NCBI RefSeq assembly: GCF_002744715.1
Contig: NZ_KZ319371.1
Location: 124,001 to 188,000 of the forward strand
Origin: Marinobacter profundi
Lineage (GTDB): Bacteria > Pseudomonadota > Gammaproteobacteria > Pseudomonadales > Oleiphilaceae
Reading direction: 5' to 3'
DNA length: 64,000 bases
A model generated the notes under the pieces. It made no database searches. It saw only the letters and a list, made by a program, of their open reading frames with translations, and was not told the origin of the DNA. A program made the translations under genes and the position numbers. This document shows, piece by piece, positions 46,640 to 55,978 of this stretch; positions within the stretch are counted from its first letter, which is position 1, and every line of letters starts with the position of its first letter.

Positions 46640-47634
46640 TGTGGCTGCACCGTGAACGCCATGGCATCATCGATGGCAACCGAGTTCGCAACCCGCCGGG
46701 CGGTTGCCGGTGGAATTTCTCCCACCACGGTGACCAGAAAGCCATTCTTGCCTGCATCCAGCTGCCGCATATATGCCGTGGTAGCGCCGATACGGGACGC
46801 TCCGGTGGGCATGTCCAGCCTGCCCCGCGGCTCAACAAACACCGAGAACGCGGCCACGCCGTCGGAAAACGCAACCGCCTGACCGCTGCCGGAACGGGGC
46901 GCCGCGGCCGGCATGAAGCCATCCGGACGCCAGCCCAGGGTCCAGCCATTCATTCTGGCCGGAGCCGGGGACGCCGCAGGGTCGGGCAAATCCCGGCGCA
47001 CTTCCCGCCCCTCCAGCTGAACCTCGAAGTCACTGTCAGGCAGGTCGTCGGTGATCTCCAGGCTGGTAAACTGAAAGCGCTCCAGCACCTCGCCAGCCGC
47101 CGTGCGAACATGGCTCTTGACCAGCAGACCGGTGGTTTTTTCCAGCCACAGCCGATGATCGTAGCGGAAGCCATCCCGTGCCTTGAGCGCCACCACGACC
47201 GAGGCATAGCCGGCTACCCGGTCCTCCCCCACCTTTTCCGGGACATACCACTTGCTGACCTGCAGCGGCTGGCTGGCAAAGGCTTCGGCAAAGGGACCTG
47301 AAGGGATGACCTGGTCCAACTGGATCCGACCGTGATCGGGCAGCACACACACCACCCGCATACCCTTGCGGACAATTTCACCATTGGCGCCATCCTGCTG
47401 TACCAACCGCTCCTCCACGTAACCATCGCGATAGCGGTGTGCCACCCGCATGGTGCTGACCTGGTCACCCCGCGCATAGACAAAAACGCCACGGTAGCTG
47501 GTCATGTTCAGCGCCGGCCCCAACCGTTCCAGCCAATAATCGGCGTCCGCCGCGCTATCAGCAGCAATATCCGCCCGGACCGCCAGCGCTGGCAGTAGCA
47601 GCAGAAAGGCCAGGGCACGCACCACAAGCGTCAT
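46636..47634 (-). CDS. mucB: Periplasmic sigma-E regulator MucB/RseB
   Basis: 332 residues from ATG 47634; GAGG stands 7 bases before it. A signal peptide (ALAFLLLLPALAVRA) precedes two LolA-like/StkP-type domains of RseB: YRGVFVYARGDQVSTMRVAH in the large domain and GFMPAAAPRSGSGQAVAFS in the small one. In the periplasm it binds MucA and shields it from AlgW/DegS cleavage, and it senses lipoprotein or LPS stress. It follows mucA by 45 bases. Confidence 0.95.
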   Translation of the reverse strand: MTLVVRALAFLLLLPALAVRADIAADSAADADYWLERLGPALNMTSYRGVFVYARGDQVSTMRVAHRYRDGYVEERLVQQDGANGEIVRKGMRVVCVLPDHGRIQLDQVIPSGPFAEAFASQPLQVSKWYVPEKVGEDRVAGYASVVVALKARDGFRYDHRLWLEKTTGLLVKSHVRTAAGEVLERFQFTSLEITDDLPDSDFEVQLEGREVRRDLPDPAASPAPARMNGWTLGWRPDGFMPAAAPRSGSGQAVAFSDGVAAFSVFVEPRGRLDMPTGASRIGATTAYMRQLDAGKNGFLVTVVGEIPPATARRVANSVAIDDAMAFTVQPQ

Positions 47635-47679
47635 GTCATGTCCTCGCAGTCCCATAACATTAAGCATCCACTGCACGGG

Positions 47680-48228
47680 TCAGTAGGCCGGAGCCGAAGC
47701 ACTGGCAAGGCGGGCATAGCCCACCGAACCGCGGCCGGCTCCGACACTGTTGTGTTGGGCGTGTTCCAGCAGGTAGCGACTGAGCTGCTCCCACTGCTCA
47801 TCGTCCAGCCCCTGCAGCGCAACTTCCGGAACCGGATTCTCATCTGTCCCGGGCGGCTGCGCGGAGGCCGCAACGACCGCAGGTTCCATCTGCTCCCAGC
47901 CGCTGCCAACACCGAAGCCGACCAGCAGACCAAAGGTCACCATGGCTGCGGCAGACCAGCGCCACATGCCGCGCCGGCCGGCACCGCTTGCCTGGCGAAA
48001 CCGCTGCGGCGAAGAGCTGTCGAGGCTCTGGCGAACCTGTTCACTGACATTGATCCCTCCGGCAACCGGCTGACTGCCATCGTGCATCAGGTCCCTGACC
48101 TGCTGCCAGCGCTGCCACTGGGAGCGGACCTCGTTCTGGTCGCCATGGGACAACAGCCGGCGCACAGACAGTTCGTCCGCCTCGTCATCGAGCATGGCCG
48201 AAAGTGTTTCTCTGAGACGATCATCCAT
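47680..48228 (-). CDS. mucA: Anti-sigma factor MucA/RseA
   Basis: 182 residues from ATG 48228, with GAGG nine bases upstream. The N-terminal sigma-binding domain (LRETLSAMLDDEADELSVRRLL) is cytoplasmic. One membrane helix (WSAAAMVTFGLLVGFGVGS) lies near residue 90, and the periplasmic tail binds MucB. The length is close to the 194 residues of P. aeruginosa MucA, so it appears intact, with no sign of the truncations that cause mucoidy. It lies 18 bases after algU. Confidence 0.95.
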   Translation of the reverse strand: MDDRLRETLSAMLDDEADELSVRRLLSHGDQNEVRSQWQRWQQVRDLMHDGSQPVAGGINVSEQVRQSLDSSSPQRFRQASGAGRRGMWRWSAAAMVTFGLLVGFGVGSGWEQMEPAVVAASAQPPGTDENPVPEVALQGLDDEQWEQLSRYLLEHAQHNSVGAGRGSVGYARLASASAPAY

Positions 48229-48246
48229 GGGATGTAACCTCATTCA

Positions 48247-48933
48247 TTACGTCAGGGAGTCATTCAGCAACGGACCAAGACGGCGGTCCACTGCATCCCG
48301 GGCCCGGAAAATCCGGGACCGGACCGTTCCGATCGGACACTCAAGCACTTTCGCAATATCCTCGTAGCTCAGGCCATCGAATTCCCGCAACAGGAACGCG
48401 GACCGGAGCTCCTCCGGCAATTCTGCGATTGCCTTGCGCAACTCCCGCTGCAACTGCTCGCGCTGGAGCATGCGTTCGGGCGAGGCATTGTCCCGCAGCC
48501 GGCTGCCATCATCGAAATTCTCTGCCTCGGCTGCATCGGCACTGCCCTGGGGCCGACGACCACGCGCCTCCAGGAAATTCTTCGCGGTGTTGACCGCAAT
48601 CCGGTACAGCCACGTATAGAAGGCACTGTCACCGCGGAACCGGTCGATCGCCCGGTAGGCTTTGACAAAGGTTTCCTGCGTCAGGTCCAGCACTTCCTGA
48701 CTGTCAAAGACATAACGACTGATGATGGAAGCGACCCGCGACTGATACTTGATAACCAGCAGATCGAACGCCGCACGGTCGCCATGGCGCACCTTCCTGA
48801 CCAGCTGCAGGTCGGTCTGGCTGTCAGGCGTTTCCTCGGGGCGGTTGTCGGTTTCCGGAGTCATGGATGAAGTGCCGGGCCTTGCACGTTGCTGGCTCAG
48901 GGAACCAGTGGGTGTTTGCTTCAAAAGCGTCAT
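48247..48933 (-). CDS. algU: Extracytoplasmic-function sigma factor AlgU/RpoE
   Basis: 228 residues from ATG 48933, which has AAGG seven bases upstream. The internal ATG 48864 would give 205 residues, nearer the usual 193, but lacks a good ribosome site. Region 2 is DLTQETFVKAYRAIDRFRGD with SAFYTWLYRIAVNTAKNFL, almost as in AlgU. Region 4 is LREFDGLSYEDIAKVLECP with GTVRSRIFRARDAVDR. It directs envelope-stress genes and often exopolysaccharide. It is followed by mucA, mucB, rseC and mucD in the same direction and preceded by a sigma-E-like promoter. Confidence 0.96.
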   Translation of the reverse strand: MTLLKQTPTGSLSQQRARPGTSSMTPETDNRPEETPDSQTDLQLVRKVRHGDRAAFDLLVIKYQSRVASIISRYVFDSQEVLDLTQETFVKAYRAIDRFRGDSAFYTWLYRIAVNTAKNFLEARGRRPQGSADAAEAENFDDGSRLRDNASPERMLQREQLQRELRKAIAELPEELRSAFLLREFDGLSYEDIAKVLECPIGTVRSRIFRARDAVDRRLGPLLNDSLT

Positions 48934-49004
48934 GCTACTGCCTTGTCTGGCGTCCGGTTTATCACTGGTGCCCGGAAGTTTGCGGGCACACCCCGTTTCG
49001 CCAA

Positions 49005-49031
49005 ATAGACAGCAAGCGTAAAGTTTAGTTC
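49005..49031 (-). promoter_or_regulatory. Sigma-E type autoregulatory promoter of algU
   Basis: On the minus strand GAACTA (49026-49031) and TCTAT (49005-49009) are separated by 16 bases, matching the known AlgU/RpoE pattern GAACTT-N16/17-TCtgA. It lies about 70 bases before the algU ATG at 48933. Its -35 box is only 37 bases from the nadB start at 49069 on the other strand. Confidence 0.65.
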
Positions 49032-49068
49032 AATACACGTCCACATTATGGCCTGCGATTACAATCTG

Positions 49069-50673
49069 ATGCCACAATCATACGAATACGACGTGCTCAT
49101 CATCGGCAGCGGCGCTGCCGGTCTGACAGTAGCGCTGAACCTTCCAGGCCATCTGCGCATCGCTGTCATCAGCAAGGCCGCCATCACTAGTGGTGCCACA
49201 CTCTGGGCACAGGGCGGGATCGCCGCCGTGCTGGACGATGCCGATTCGCTGGAAAACCACGTCCGTGACACACTGGATGCCGGCGGCGGCCTGTGTCACG
49301 AGGATGCCGTCCGCTTCACCGTTGAACATGCCAAGGAAAGCATCGACTGGCTGGTCAACAGCGGCGTCCAGTTCACCCGTGACGAACACGAGCAGCTTCA
49401 CCTCACCCGGGAGGGCGGCCACAGCCACCGCCGCATCATCCATGCGGCCGACGCTACCGGCCAGGCGGTGTCGACCACCCTGAGCGAGCAGGCGGCAGCC
49501 CGGCCAAACATCGACCTGCTGTCGCAGCGGGTCGCGGTCGACCTGATCACCAACCGCAAGCTGTCCCTGCCGGGCAACCGGTGTGTTGGTGCCTACATCC
49601 TGAACCTGGCCGACAATCACGTCGAGTTGTTCCGCGCCCGCTTCACCGTGATCGCCACCGGCGGGGCCAGCAAGGCCTATCGCTACACCACCAACCCCGA
49701 CGGTGCGTCCGGTGACGGTATTGCCATGGCATGGCGGGCAGGCTGCCGGGTTGCCAACATGGAGTTCAACCAGTTCCATCCGACCTGCCTGTATCACCCC
49801 CATGCCAAGTCGTTCCTGATTACCGAAGCTGTCCGCGGTGAAGGCGGATTGCTGAAACTGCCGGACGGATCCCGCTTCATGGACCTGTTCGATCCGCGGG
49901 GCGAACTGGCGCCCCGGGATATTGTCGCCCGTGCCATTGACCATGAGATGAAACGGCTGGGTGCCGACCACCTGTACCTGGACATCAGCCATAAACCGGC
50001 GGACTTTATCCGCCACCACTTTCCGACCATCTATGAGAAGTGCCTGGGCTTTGGCATCGACATCACCCGCGAGCCCATTCCGGTCGTTCCTGCCGCCCAT
50101 TACACCTGTGGCGGCATCATGAGCGACGAACGGGCCCGGACCGACATCAACCAGCTCTACGCCGTCGGCGAAGCCGCATTTACCGGCCTGCACGGTGCCA
50201 ACCGCATGGCCAGCAATTCCCTGCTGGAGTGCCTGGTGTACGGCCGGGCGGCAGCCAGTGATATCGCCCGACGCGAAGCCGATATTCCCCCACCGCCCCC
50301 GGCGCCGGACTGGGACGAGTCCCAGGTACGGGACTCGGACGAGGACGTTGTGATCTCCCATAACTGGGATGAACTGCGCCATTTCATGTGGGACTACGTT
50401 GGAATCGTACGCACCACCAAACGGCTGCAACGGGCCAAACACCGGGTCGACCTGTTATCCCAGGAAATCAGCGAATTCTACAGCAACTACCGGGTCTCCA
50501 ATGACCTGCTTGAGCTGCGCAACCTGGTCACCGTTTCCGATCTGATCATCTGCTCCGCCCTGCAGCGCAAGGAGAGCCGCGGCCTCCATTACACCCTGGA
50601 TTATCCCGGATTGCTCAACGAGCCCGGGGACACCGTACTGGTTCCGGCCAACTACAGGACCCCAGCGTCCTGA
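49069..50673 (+). CDS. nadB: L-aspartate oxidase
   Basis: 534 residues. ATG 49069 is preferred to 49048 because [19 protein letters not shown] aligns with the start of known NadB proteins. The FAD-binding dinucleotide motif is GSGAAGL. The substrate region includes [18 protein letters not shown] and the catalytic Arg in the AHYTCGGI area. It oxidises L-aspartate to iminoaspartate, the first step of NAD synthesis, using oxygen or fumarate. A C-terminal helical domain like that of succinate dehydrogenase flavoproteins is present. It is divergent from algU and followed by sdhE after 28 bases. Confidence 0.97.
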   Translation: MPQSYEYDVLIIGSGAAGLTVALNLPGHLRIAVISKAAITSGATLWAQGGIAAVLDDADSLENHVRDTLDAGGGLCHEDAVRFTVEHAKESIDWLVNSGVQFTRDEHEQLHLTREGGHSHRRIIHAADATGQAVSTTLSEQAAARPNIDLLSQRVAVDLITNRKLSLPGNRCVGAYILNLADNHVELFRARFTVIATGGASKAYRYTTNPDGASGDGIAMAWRAGCRVANMEFNQFHPTCLYHPHAKSFLITEAVRGEGGLLKLPDGSRFMDLFDPRGELAPRDIVARAIDHEMKRLGADHLYLDISHKPADFIRHHFPTIYEKCLGFGIDITREPIPVVPAAHYTCGGIMSDERARTDINQLYAVGEAAFTGLHGANRMASNSLLECLVYGRAAASDIARREADIPPPPPAPDWDESQVRDSDEDVVISHNWDELRHFMWDYVGIVRTTKRLQRAKHRVDLLSQEISEFYSNYRVSNDLLELRNLVTVSDLIICSALQRKESRGLHYTLDYPGLLNEPGDTVLVPANYRTPAS

Positions 50674-50701
50674 TCACCCGTTCACTCAAGCGAGACCGCC
50701 G

Positions 50702-50956
50702 ATGTCTGACAATACCGAATTCAAACGCCTCTGGTGGCATAGCCGCCGCGGCATGCTGGAACTGGACGTACTGCTGGTTCCCTTCCTGGAAGAAGCCTAC
50801 CTTGACCTGCCGGAAGAGGATCAGGCCCGCTACCGCAAGCTGCTGAGCTGCGAAGACACCGACATGTTCGAATGGTTCATGCAGCGGAGCCGCCCGGAAG
50901 ATCCGGACCTGCAGCGCATCGTTGATATCATTCTCCAGCGTGTCCAGCCGGATTGA
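50702..50956 (+). CDS. sdhE: FAD assembly factor SdhE
   Basis: 84 residues with the family RGxxE motif in [12 protein letters not shown], then the conserved [14 protein letters not shown] and DMFEWFM. SdhE assists covalent FAD attachment to the succinate dehydrogenase and fumarate reductase flavoproteins. It lies between nadB, itself a flavoprotein of the same superfamily, and the ygfX-like gene, an order common in gammaproteobacteria. Its end overlaps the next gene. Confidence 0.95.
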   Translation: MSDNTEFKRLWWHSRRGMLELDVLLVPFLEEAYLDLPEEDQARYRKLLSCEDTDMFEWFMQRSRPEDPDLQRIVDIILQRVQPD

Positions 50957-51416
50957 TGTCCGCCTGGCGCCGTCACTCAGTGCCGGCGCCCTGGCCAGCC
51001 TGCCCTGGCTGGCACTACTGACGTTTACAGCCCTCGCCGGGCTGCTCACGCTGCCGGCGCTGCTGTTCTGCCTTCCGCTGATCGTCGCCGGCGTTATCTG
51101 GCAGGCCCGCACCAGCGGTTTGTTGCGGGGCCGGCGTGCCATCACCGGGCTGCAGGTCGAGGACGACCAACTGTTTGCCGTAACCGCGTCAGGCACGCCC
51201 CTGGCCGCACGGATTGCCCCGGAAAGCCGTATTACCGCTCGCCTTGCGCTGTTGAAAGTCTCCACCAATGACACCATATCCCGGTCACGACTGGTCATCC
51301 TGGTGGATGCCGGTCCATACTGCTGCAACGTCCGCGGGGAGGATTTCCGCCGCCTCAGAGCCTGGATCCGGTTATCCGGCTCCGCGGCTACCGGTGGCAA
51401 CCCGCAACGGTCCTGA
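50940..51416 (+). CDS. YgfX-like (CptA) small membrane protein
   Basis: About 158 residues from GTG 50940; TTG 50922 is another option. Either start overlaps the sdhE end, so translation is probably coupled. Two hydrophobic helices near the N-terminus ([19 protein letters not shown] and [17 protein letters not shown]) are followed by a basic cytosolic domain with [15 protein letters not shown] and [17 protein letters not shown]. Size, topology and position next to sdhE match YgfX/CptA. In E. coli the sdhE-ygfX pair was proposed as a toxin-antitoxin system (CptAB), a claim that has been debated. Sequence similarity is weak, so the assignment rests largely on context. Confidence 0.7.
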   Translation: MSSRIDVRLAPSLSAGALASLPWLALLTFTALAGLLTLPALLFCLPLIVAGVIWQARTSGLLRGRRAITGLQVEDDQLFAVTASGTPLAARIAPESRITARLALLKVSTNDTISRSRLVILVDAGPYCCNVRGEDFRRLRAWIRLSGSAATGGNPQRS

Positions 51417-51458
51417 ACCCGGCGGGCGCACCATCCGAACCATAACCTGGGAGTTTCC

Positions 51459-52427
51459 ATGAGCCAGTCTGCCAGCACCCAAGCCCACAAGCCCCTGCCC
51501 CGGCCGGCGGCAATTTCCCTGACCGATCGGGCGGTTATCCGGGTGTCCGGAGCCCAGGCCGATACCTTTCTCCAGGGCCAGTTCAGCCAGAACCTGGCGG
51601 ACGTGACCGAAGCCTTCTCCCCCAGAGCCGCAGCCTGCAACCCGAAAGGCAGGGCCTACTGCCTGACCCGCCTGGTCCGCGATGGCGAGGATGTCCTGCT
51701 CAACCTGCCCGTTGAAAGCGCGGACGCGATCACCGGACACCTGCGCAAATACCTGATGCTGTTCCGCGGCACCACCATGGCCGTCGAAGAGTCAGCCCGG
51801 ATTACCGGTTTGCTGGGCGACGAGATCGCCGACCGCCTGTACCCGGCGGCCGCGCAACAACTGCTCCGCCCCGGCGACAGTGTCAAGACGGCATCCGGCC
51901 ACCTGATTCGCACTGAGAGCACGGCCGACGGACTGGCCCGCTACGAGTTCTGGCAAACCCGCCGCAGCGATAGCAGTCCACTGGACACGGCGACCGGTGG
52001 CAGTCTTGCCGACTGGTATGGCAGTGAAATTGCGGCTGGCGTGGCTCGCCTTACGCTGGCCAGCCATGACGCCTACGTTCCACAAATGCTCAACTGGCAG
52101 CACGTCGGCGGCATTCACTTCAAGAAAGGCTGCTACACCGGCCAGGAGGTGATCGCGCGCATGCATTTCCTTGGCCAGCTGAAGAAAAGCCTGTTCCGAC
52201 TGACCGCCAGCCCACTCGCCGAAGTTCCCGAGTCGGGGCAGGCAATTCTGGCTGGTGACCGGGCCGTGGGCGAGGTGATCAATGCCGTTGGCTATGACGA
52301 TGGCAGTGTGGAATTGCTGGCAGTGCTGCGTCACGATGCAGCAAACCAGGCCCTGACCGTGGACGGCATGGGCGCGGTCGCGCTTGCTCCGCTGCCGTTA
52401 CCCTATCAGGTACCCGAGCGGGAATAA
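51459..52427 (+). CDS. ygfZ: Folate-binding Fe-S cluster maintenance protein YgfZ
   Basis: 322 residues of the GcvT-related folate-binding family. The diagnostic motif is [19 protein letters not shown], whose Cys is functionally essential in E. coli. It supports repair or assembly of certain iron-sulfur enzymes such as MiaB, using tetrahydrofolate. The N-terminus [20 protein letters not shown] is also family-typical. Its last 22 bases overlap the 3' end of the convergent ung gene. Confidence 0.94.
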   Translation: MSQSASTQAHKPLPRPAAISLTDRAVIRVSGAQADTFLQGQFSQNLADVTEAFSPRAAACNPKGRAYCLTRLVRDGEDVLLNLPVESADAITGHLRKYLMLFRGTTMAVEESARITGLLGDEIADRLYPAAAQQLLRPGDSVKTASGHLIRTESTADGLARYEFWQTRRSDSSPLDTATGGSLADWYGSEIAAGVARLTLASHDAYVPQMLNWQHVGGIHFKKGCYTGQEVIARMHFLGQLKKSLFRLTASPLAEVPESGQAILAGDRAVGEVINAVGYDDGSVELLAVLRHDAANQALTVDGMGAVALAPLPLPYQVPERE

Positions 52428-53146
52428 CGGGCCAGCAGCTCGGCCCGGGTGGGCAGTGCCCAGTCCACCGGCATCCTCCCCTGCCCGGTCAGCCATTGGT
52501 TGGCCCGGGAGAAATGGCGACAGCCGAAGAAACCACGGTAGGCACTGAGTGGTGACGGATGCGGGCCTTCAAGAACCAGGTGACGGCTGCGATCGATCAT
52601 TCCGGCTTTCTTGCGGGCATGGCTGCCCCACAGCAGGAACACCACGCCATCCCGCTGCCCGTTAACGGTCGTGATGACCTTGTCGGTAAAGGTTTCCCAG
52701 CCCAGCCCCTGGTGGGCGCCGGCCTTGCCCTGCTCTACCGTAAGCACCGTATTCAACAGCAGGACGCCCTGCTCCGCCCAGGGCTGCAGGCAGCCGTGAT
52801 CCGGCGCCGGAATGGCGAGATCACTCTCGATTTCCTTGAAGATATTGACCAGGGAGGGTGGTGGCGGAACGTCGGTGCGAACCGAAAAACACAGGCCGTG
52901 GGCCTGGCCGGGACCATGGTAGGGGTCCTGCCCCAAAATCACCACCGCCACCCGATCCAGGGGCGTGCTGTTCAGGGCATTGAAACAGTGCTGACGCGGC
53001 GGGAACAGCGTCTTGCCTGCCTGCTCCTCCGCCGCCAGGAACTCTGCCAGCGTCCGCATGTAGGGCTGGCGGAACTCCCCGGCAAGGTACTCGGACCAGC
53101 CCCGGCCGGGCCGGAGCTGGTTTGCCAGGACCTCAGCCGGGTGCAT
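52406..53146 (-). CDS. ung: Uracil-DNA glycosylase
   Basis: 246 residues of family 1. The water-activating loop is [20 protein letters not shown] with the catalytic Asp, the uracil-binding [10 protein letters not shown] follows, and the minor-groove intercalation loop is [17 protein letters not shown]. It removes uracil from DNA to start base-excision repair. It lies 3 bases after lysS on the minus strand and overlaps ygfZ at its 3' end. Confidence 0.98.
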   Translation of the reverse strand: MHPAEVLANQLRPGRGWSEYLAGEFRQPYMRTLAEFLAAEEQAGKTLFPPRQHCFNALNSTPLDRVAVVILGQDPYHGPGQAHGLCFSVRTDVPPPPSLVNIFKEIESDLAIPAPDHGCLQPWAEQGVLLLNTVLTVEQGKAGAHQGLGWETFTDKVITTVNGQRDGVVFLLWGSHARKKAGMIDRSRHLVLEGPHPSPLSAYRGFFGCRHFSRANQWLTGQGRMPVDWALPTRAELLARYSRSGT

Positions 53147-53149
53147 GGC

Positions 53150-54703
53150 TTACTGCGTTCCTTCCTGGTCGTCCGCGGCCTTCTGGTGCTCGGCCTTGTG
53201 TTCCGGCCGCATGTGCGGGAACAGGATAACGTCACGGATGGACGGCGAGTTGGTCAGCAGCATGGCCAGACGGTCAATACCAATACCCTCGCCGGCCGTG
53301 GGCGGCAAGCCATACTCCAGCGCCATCACGTAGTCGTCGTCGTAGAACATGGCCTCGTCATCACCAGCATCCTTTTCCGCCACCTGGGCACGGAAGCGCT
53401 CAGCCTGGTCCTCGGCGTCGTTCAGCTCGGAGAAACCGTTGGCGATTTCGCGGCCGCCAATGAAGAACTCGAAACGCTCGGTGACAAACGGATCGCTGTC
53501 CTTGCAGCGGGCCAGCGGCGAGACTTCCTTCGGATAGTCGGTAATAAAGGTCGGCTGGACCAGCAGGTGCTCGGCGGTAGCCTCGAAGATTTCGGTAAGC
53601 ACCTTACCCAGTCCCGAGGTGTCCTTGAGCTTGATGCCCAGGCGCTCGGCAACGTGCCGTGCACTGACCTCATCACCCAGCTGACCGGCCTGGATATCCG
53701 GATTGTGACGGAGGATGGCATCCACCACCGTCATCCGGTCGAACGGCTTGCCGAAGTCATACTCGACCGTCTCCACCTCACCGCCAGGCAGCTCGCGGGT
53801 GTTGACCACGGTGGTGGTACCGAGCACTTCCTGAGTCATCCGGCGCAGCATGTCCTCGGTGAGGTCCATCAGGTCGTTATAATCCGCATACGCCTGGTAG
53901 AACTCCACCATGGTGAATTCGGGGTTGTGCCGGGTGGAAAGCCCCTCGTTACGGAAGTTACGGTTAATCTCGAACACCCGCTCAAAGCCGCCCACCACCA
54001 GACGCTTGAGGAACAGTTCCGGCGCAATCCGCAGGTACATATCAATACCCAGGGCATTATGGTGGGTGACGAACGGGCGTGCGGTTGCGCCGCCCGGAAT
54101 CACCTGCAGCATCGGGGTTTCCACTTCCATGAAGCCACGTTCGGCGAAGTAGTTACGCATGCTGTTGATCAGCCGGGTACGGGTCTGGAACACCTTGCGG
54201 GTGTCCTCGTTGACCATCAGGTCGACATAGCGGTGGCGGTAGCGCGCCTCCATGTCCGTCAGGCCCTTGTGCTTCTCCGGCAGCGGTCGCAGCGACTTGG
54301 TCAGCAGCACATACTCGTCCATGTTGACGTACAGGTCGCCCTTGCCGGACCGGGACAGGGTGCCGCGAACACCGATGATGTCACCGAGATCCCAGTGGCG
54401 GGTTTCTTTCTGGACATCCTTGGAGGCATAGACCTGGATCCGGCCGGTCATGTCCTGAACCACCTTGAACGCCTTGCGGTCGAGCATCATGCGACCGGCA
54501 ATGGCCACCCGGATGCCCATGGACTCCAGCTCTTCCTTGCTCTTGTCAGCGTATTTTTCCTGCAACTCTGCAGCGGTGCTGTCCCGACGGAAGTCATTGG
54601 GAAACGGATTGCCCTGCTCGCGCATCTCCGCCAGTTTGGCGCGGCGCTCGGCAATCAGCTTGTTGTCCTCGTGCTGGGCGACGTTATGGGTTTGTTCGGT
54701 CAT
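53150..54703 (-). CDS. lysS: Lysyl-tRNA synthetase, class II
   Basis: 517 residues. An N-terminal OB-fold anticodon-binding domain (about 65-165) is followed by a class II core. Motif 1 is in [11 protein letters not shown], motif 2 in [19 protein letters not shown], and motif 3 in [13 protein letters not shown]. It charges tRNA-Lys. It lies downstream of prfB after a 68-base gap, the same order as in E. coli. The N-terminal extension is slightly longer than usual. Confidence 0.98.
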   Translation of the reverse strand: MTEQTHNVAQHEDNKLIAERRAKLAEMREQGNPFPNDFRRDSTAAELQEKYADKSKEELESMGIRVAIAGRMMLDRKAFKVVQDMTGRIQVYASKDVQKETRHWDLGDIIGVRGTLSRSGKGDLYVNMDEYVLLTKSLRPLPEKHKGLTDMEARYRHRYVDLMVNEDTRKVFQTRTRLINSMRNYFAERGFMEVETPMLQVIPGGATARPFVTHHNALGIDMYLRIAPELFLKRLVVGGFERVFEINRNFRNEGLSTRHNPEFTMVEFYQAYADYNDLMDLTEDMLRRMTQEVLGTTTVVNTRELPGGEVETVEYDFGKPFDRMTVVDAILRHNPDIQAGQLGDEVSARHVAERLGIKLKDTSGLGKVLTEIFEATAEHLLVQPTFITDYPKEVSPLARCKDSDPFVTERFEFFIGGREIANGFSELNDAEDQAERFRAQVAEKDAGDDEAMFYDDDYVMALEYGLPPTAGEGIGIDRLAMLLTNSPSIRDVILFPHMRPEHKAEHQKAADDQEGTQ

Positions 54704-54771
54704 GATATCTCACTAAAAGTGTCGGATTCAGATTCGGTCCGGGGTAATCAGTCCGGGGCCTTTGCCGGTCA

Positions 54772-55867
54772 TCACAGGGCCATTTTCAGGCTGGCTTCGA
54801 TGAACTTGTCGATGTCGCCGTCCAGTACCGCCTGGGTATTGCTGGTTTCCACTTTGGTGCGCAGATCCTTGACGCGGCTGTCGTCCAGCACGTAAGAACG
54901 GATCTGGCTACCCCAGCCAATGTCAGACTTTGCATCTTCCTGCTTCTGCTTTTCGGCGTTGCGCTTCTGCATCTCCAGCTCGAAAAGCTTGGCCTTCAGC
55001 TGCTTCATTGCCTGGTCTTTGTTCTGGTGCTGACTACGACCGGCCTGACAGGCCACTACGATGCCGGTCGGATTGTGGGTCAGCCGCACCGCCGACTCGG
55101 TCCGGTTAACGTGCTGACCACCGGCGCCGGAGGCACGGTAGACGTCCACCCGCAGGTCGGCCGGATTGATTTCGATTTCAAAGCTGTCGTCTACTTCCGG
55201 AGACACAAACACCGACGAGAATGAAGTATGGCGACGGTTACCGGAATCGAACGGCGACTTGCGCACCAGACGGTGGACACCGGTTTCGGTGCGCAGCCAG
55301 CCATAGGCGTAATCGCCCTGGATATGGATGGTAGCGCTCTTGATGCCGGCCACTTCGCCTTCCTGCAGTTCGACGATCTCGGTCTTGAACCCGCGACGCT
55401 CGGCCCAGCGCAGATACATCCGCAGCAGCATATTGGCCCAGTCCTGGGCTTCGGTACCGCCGGAGCCTGCCTGGATATCCAGGTAAGCACTGTTGGCGTC
55501 CATCTCGCCGGAGAACATGCGGCGGAACTCGAGTTTTTCCAGCTCGCCGTCCAGGCCCTCGAGGTCGGCGGCGATCTCGTCAACCGTGCCTTCGTCGTCT
55601 TCTTCGACGGCGATGTCGAGCAGACCCTCGGCATCTTCCAGGCCGGAGGTCAGGTTATTGATGGTCTTGACGATGAGCTCAAGGTCGGCACGCTCCTTGC
55701 CCAGGGCCTGGGCGCGGTCCGGGTCGTCCCACACCTTGGGGTCTTCCAGCTCCCGCTCTACCTCGACCAGCCGCTCACTGCGCAGATCGTAGTCAAAGAT
55801 ACCCCCTAAGCGCATCGGTGCGCTCACGAAGCTCTTTAATCTTCGTCACAATGGGATTGATTTCCAT
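54772..55867 (-). CDS. prfB: Peptide chain release factor 2 with programmed frameshift
   Basis: RF2 terminates at UGA and UAA. Translation starts at ATG 55867 ([16 protein letters not shown]) and meets an in-frame TGA at codon 25 (55793-55795). A Shine-Dalgarno-like AGGGGG and the slippery CTTTGA immediately around it are the classic +1 autoregulatory site. After the shift, [13 protein letters not shown] continues to the end, giving 364 residues. The codon-recognition motif SPF is in [12 protein letters not shown] and the catalytic GGQ in [15 protein letters not shown]. An open-frame caller would place the start at 55827, which is wrong. It is followed by lysS. Confidence 0.97.
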
Positions 55868-55946
55868 GAAACCGTCACTCGCTTGCAAAAAATGGATGCG
55901 ATGAAAACAAGACGCGAAATTCTACCGGAATTCCGGTGGCAAATCA

Positions 55947-55973
55947 GCCGGGGTTATCCGAAATAACCCCGGC
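55947..55973 (-). terminator. Hairpin directly after recJ
   Basis: A perfect 11-base stem, GCCGGGGTTAT / ATAACCCCGGC, with a five-base loop begins 6 bases beyond the recJ stop. Only a weak T-rich stretch follows on the minus strand. It probably separates recJ from prfB-lysS. Confidence 0.6.
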
Positions 55974-55978
55974 CAGGG

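Noticed and set aside
52559-54895. A 778-codon open frame opposite ung and lysS
   Set aside because: It lies antisense to two certain genes, has low-complexity His/Gly/Val-rich composition with no recognisable domain, and is the expected shadow of strong third-position GC bias.
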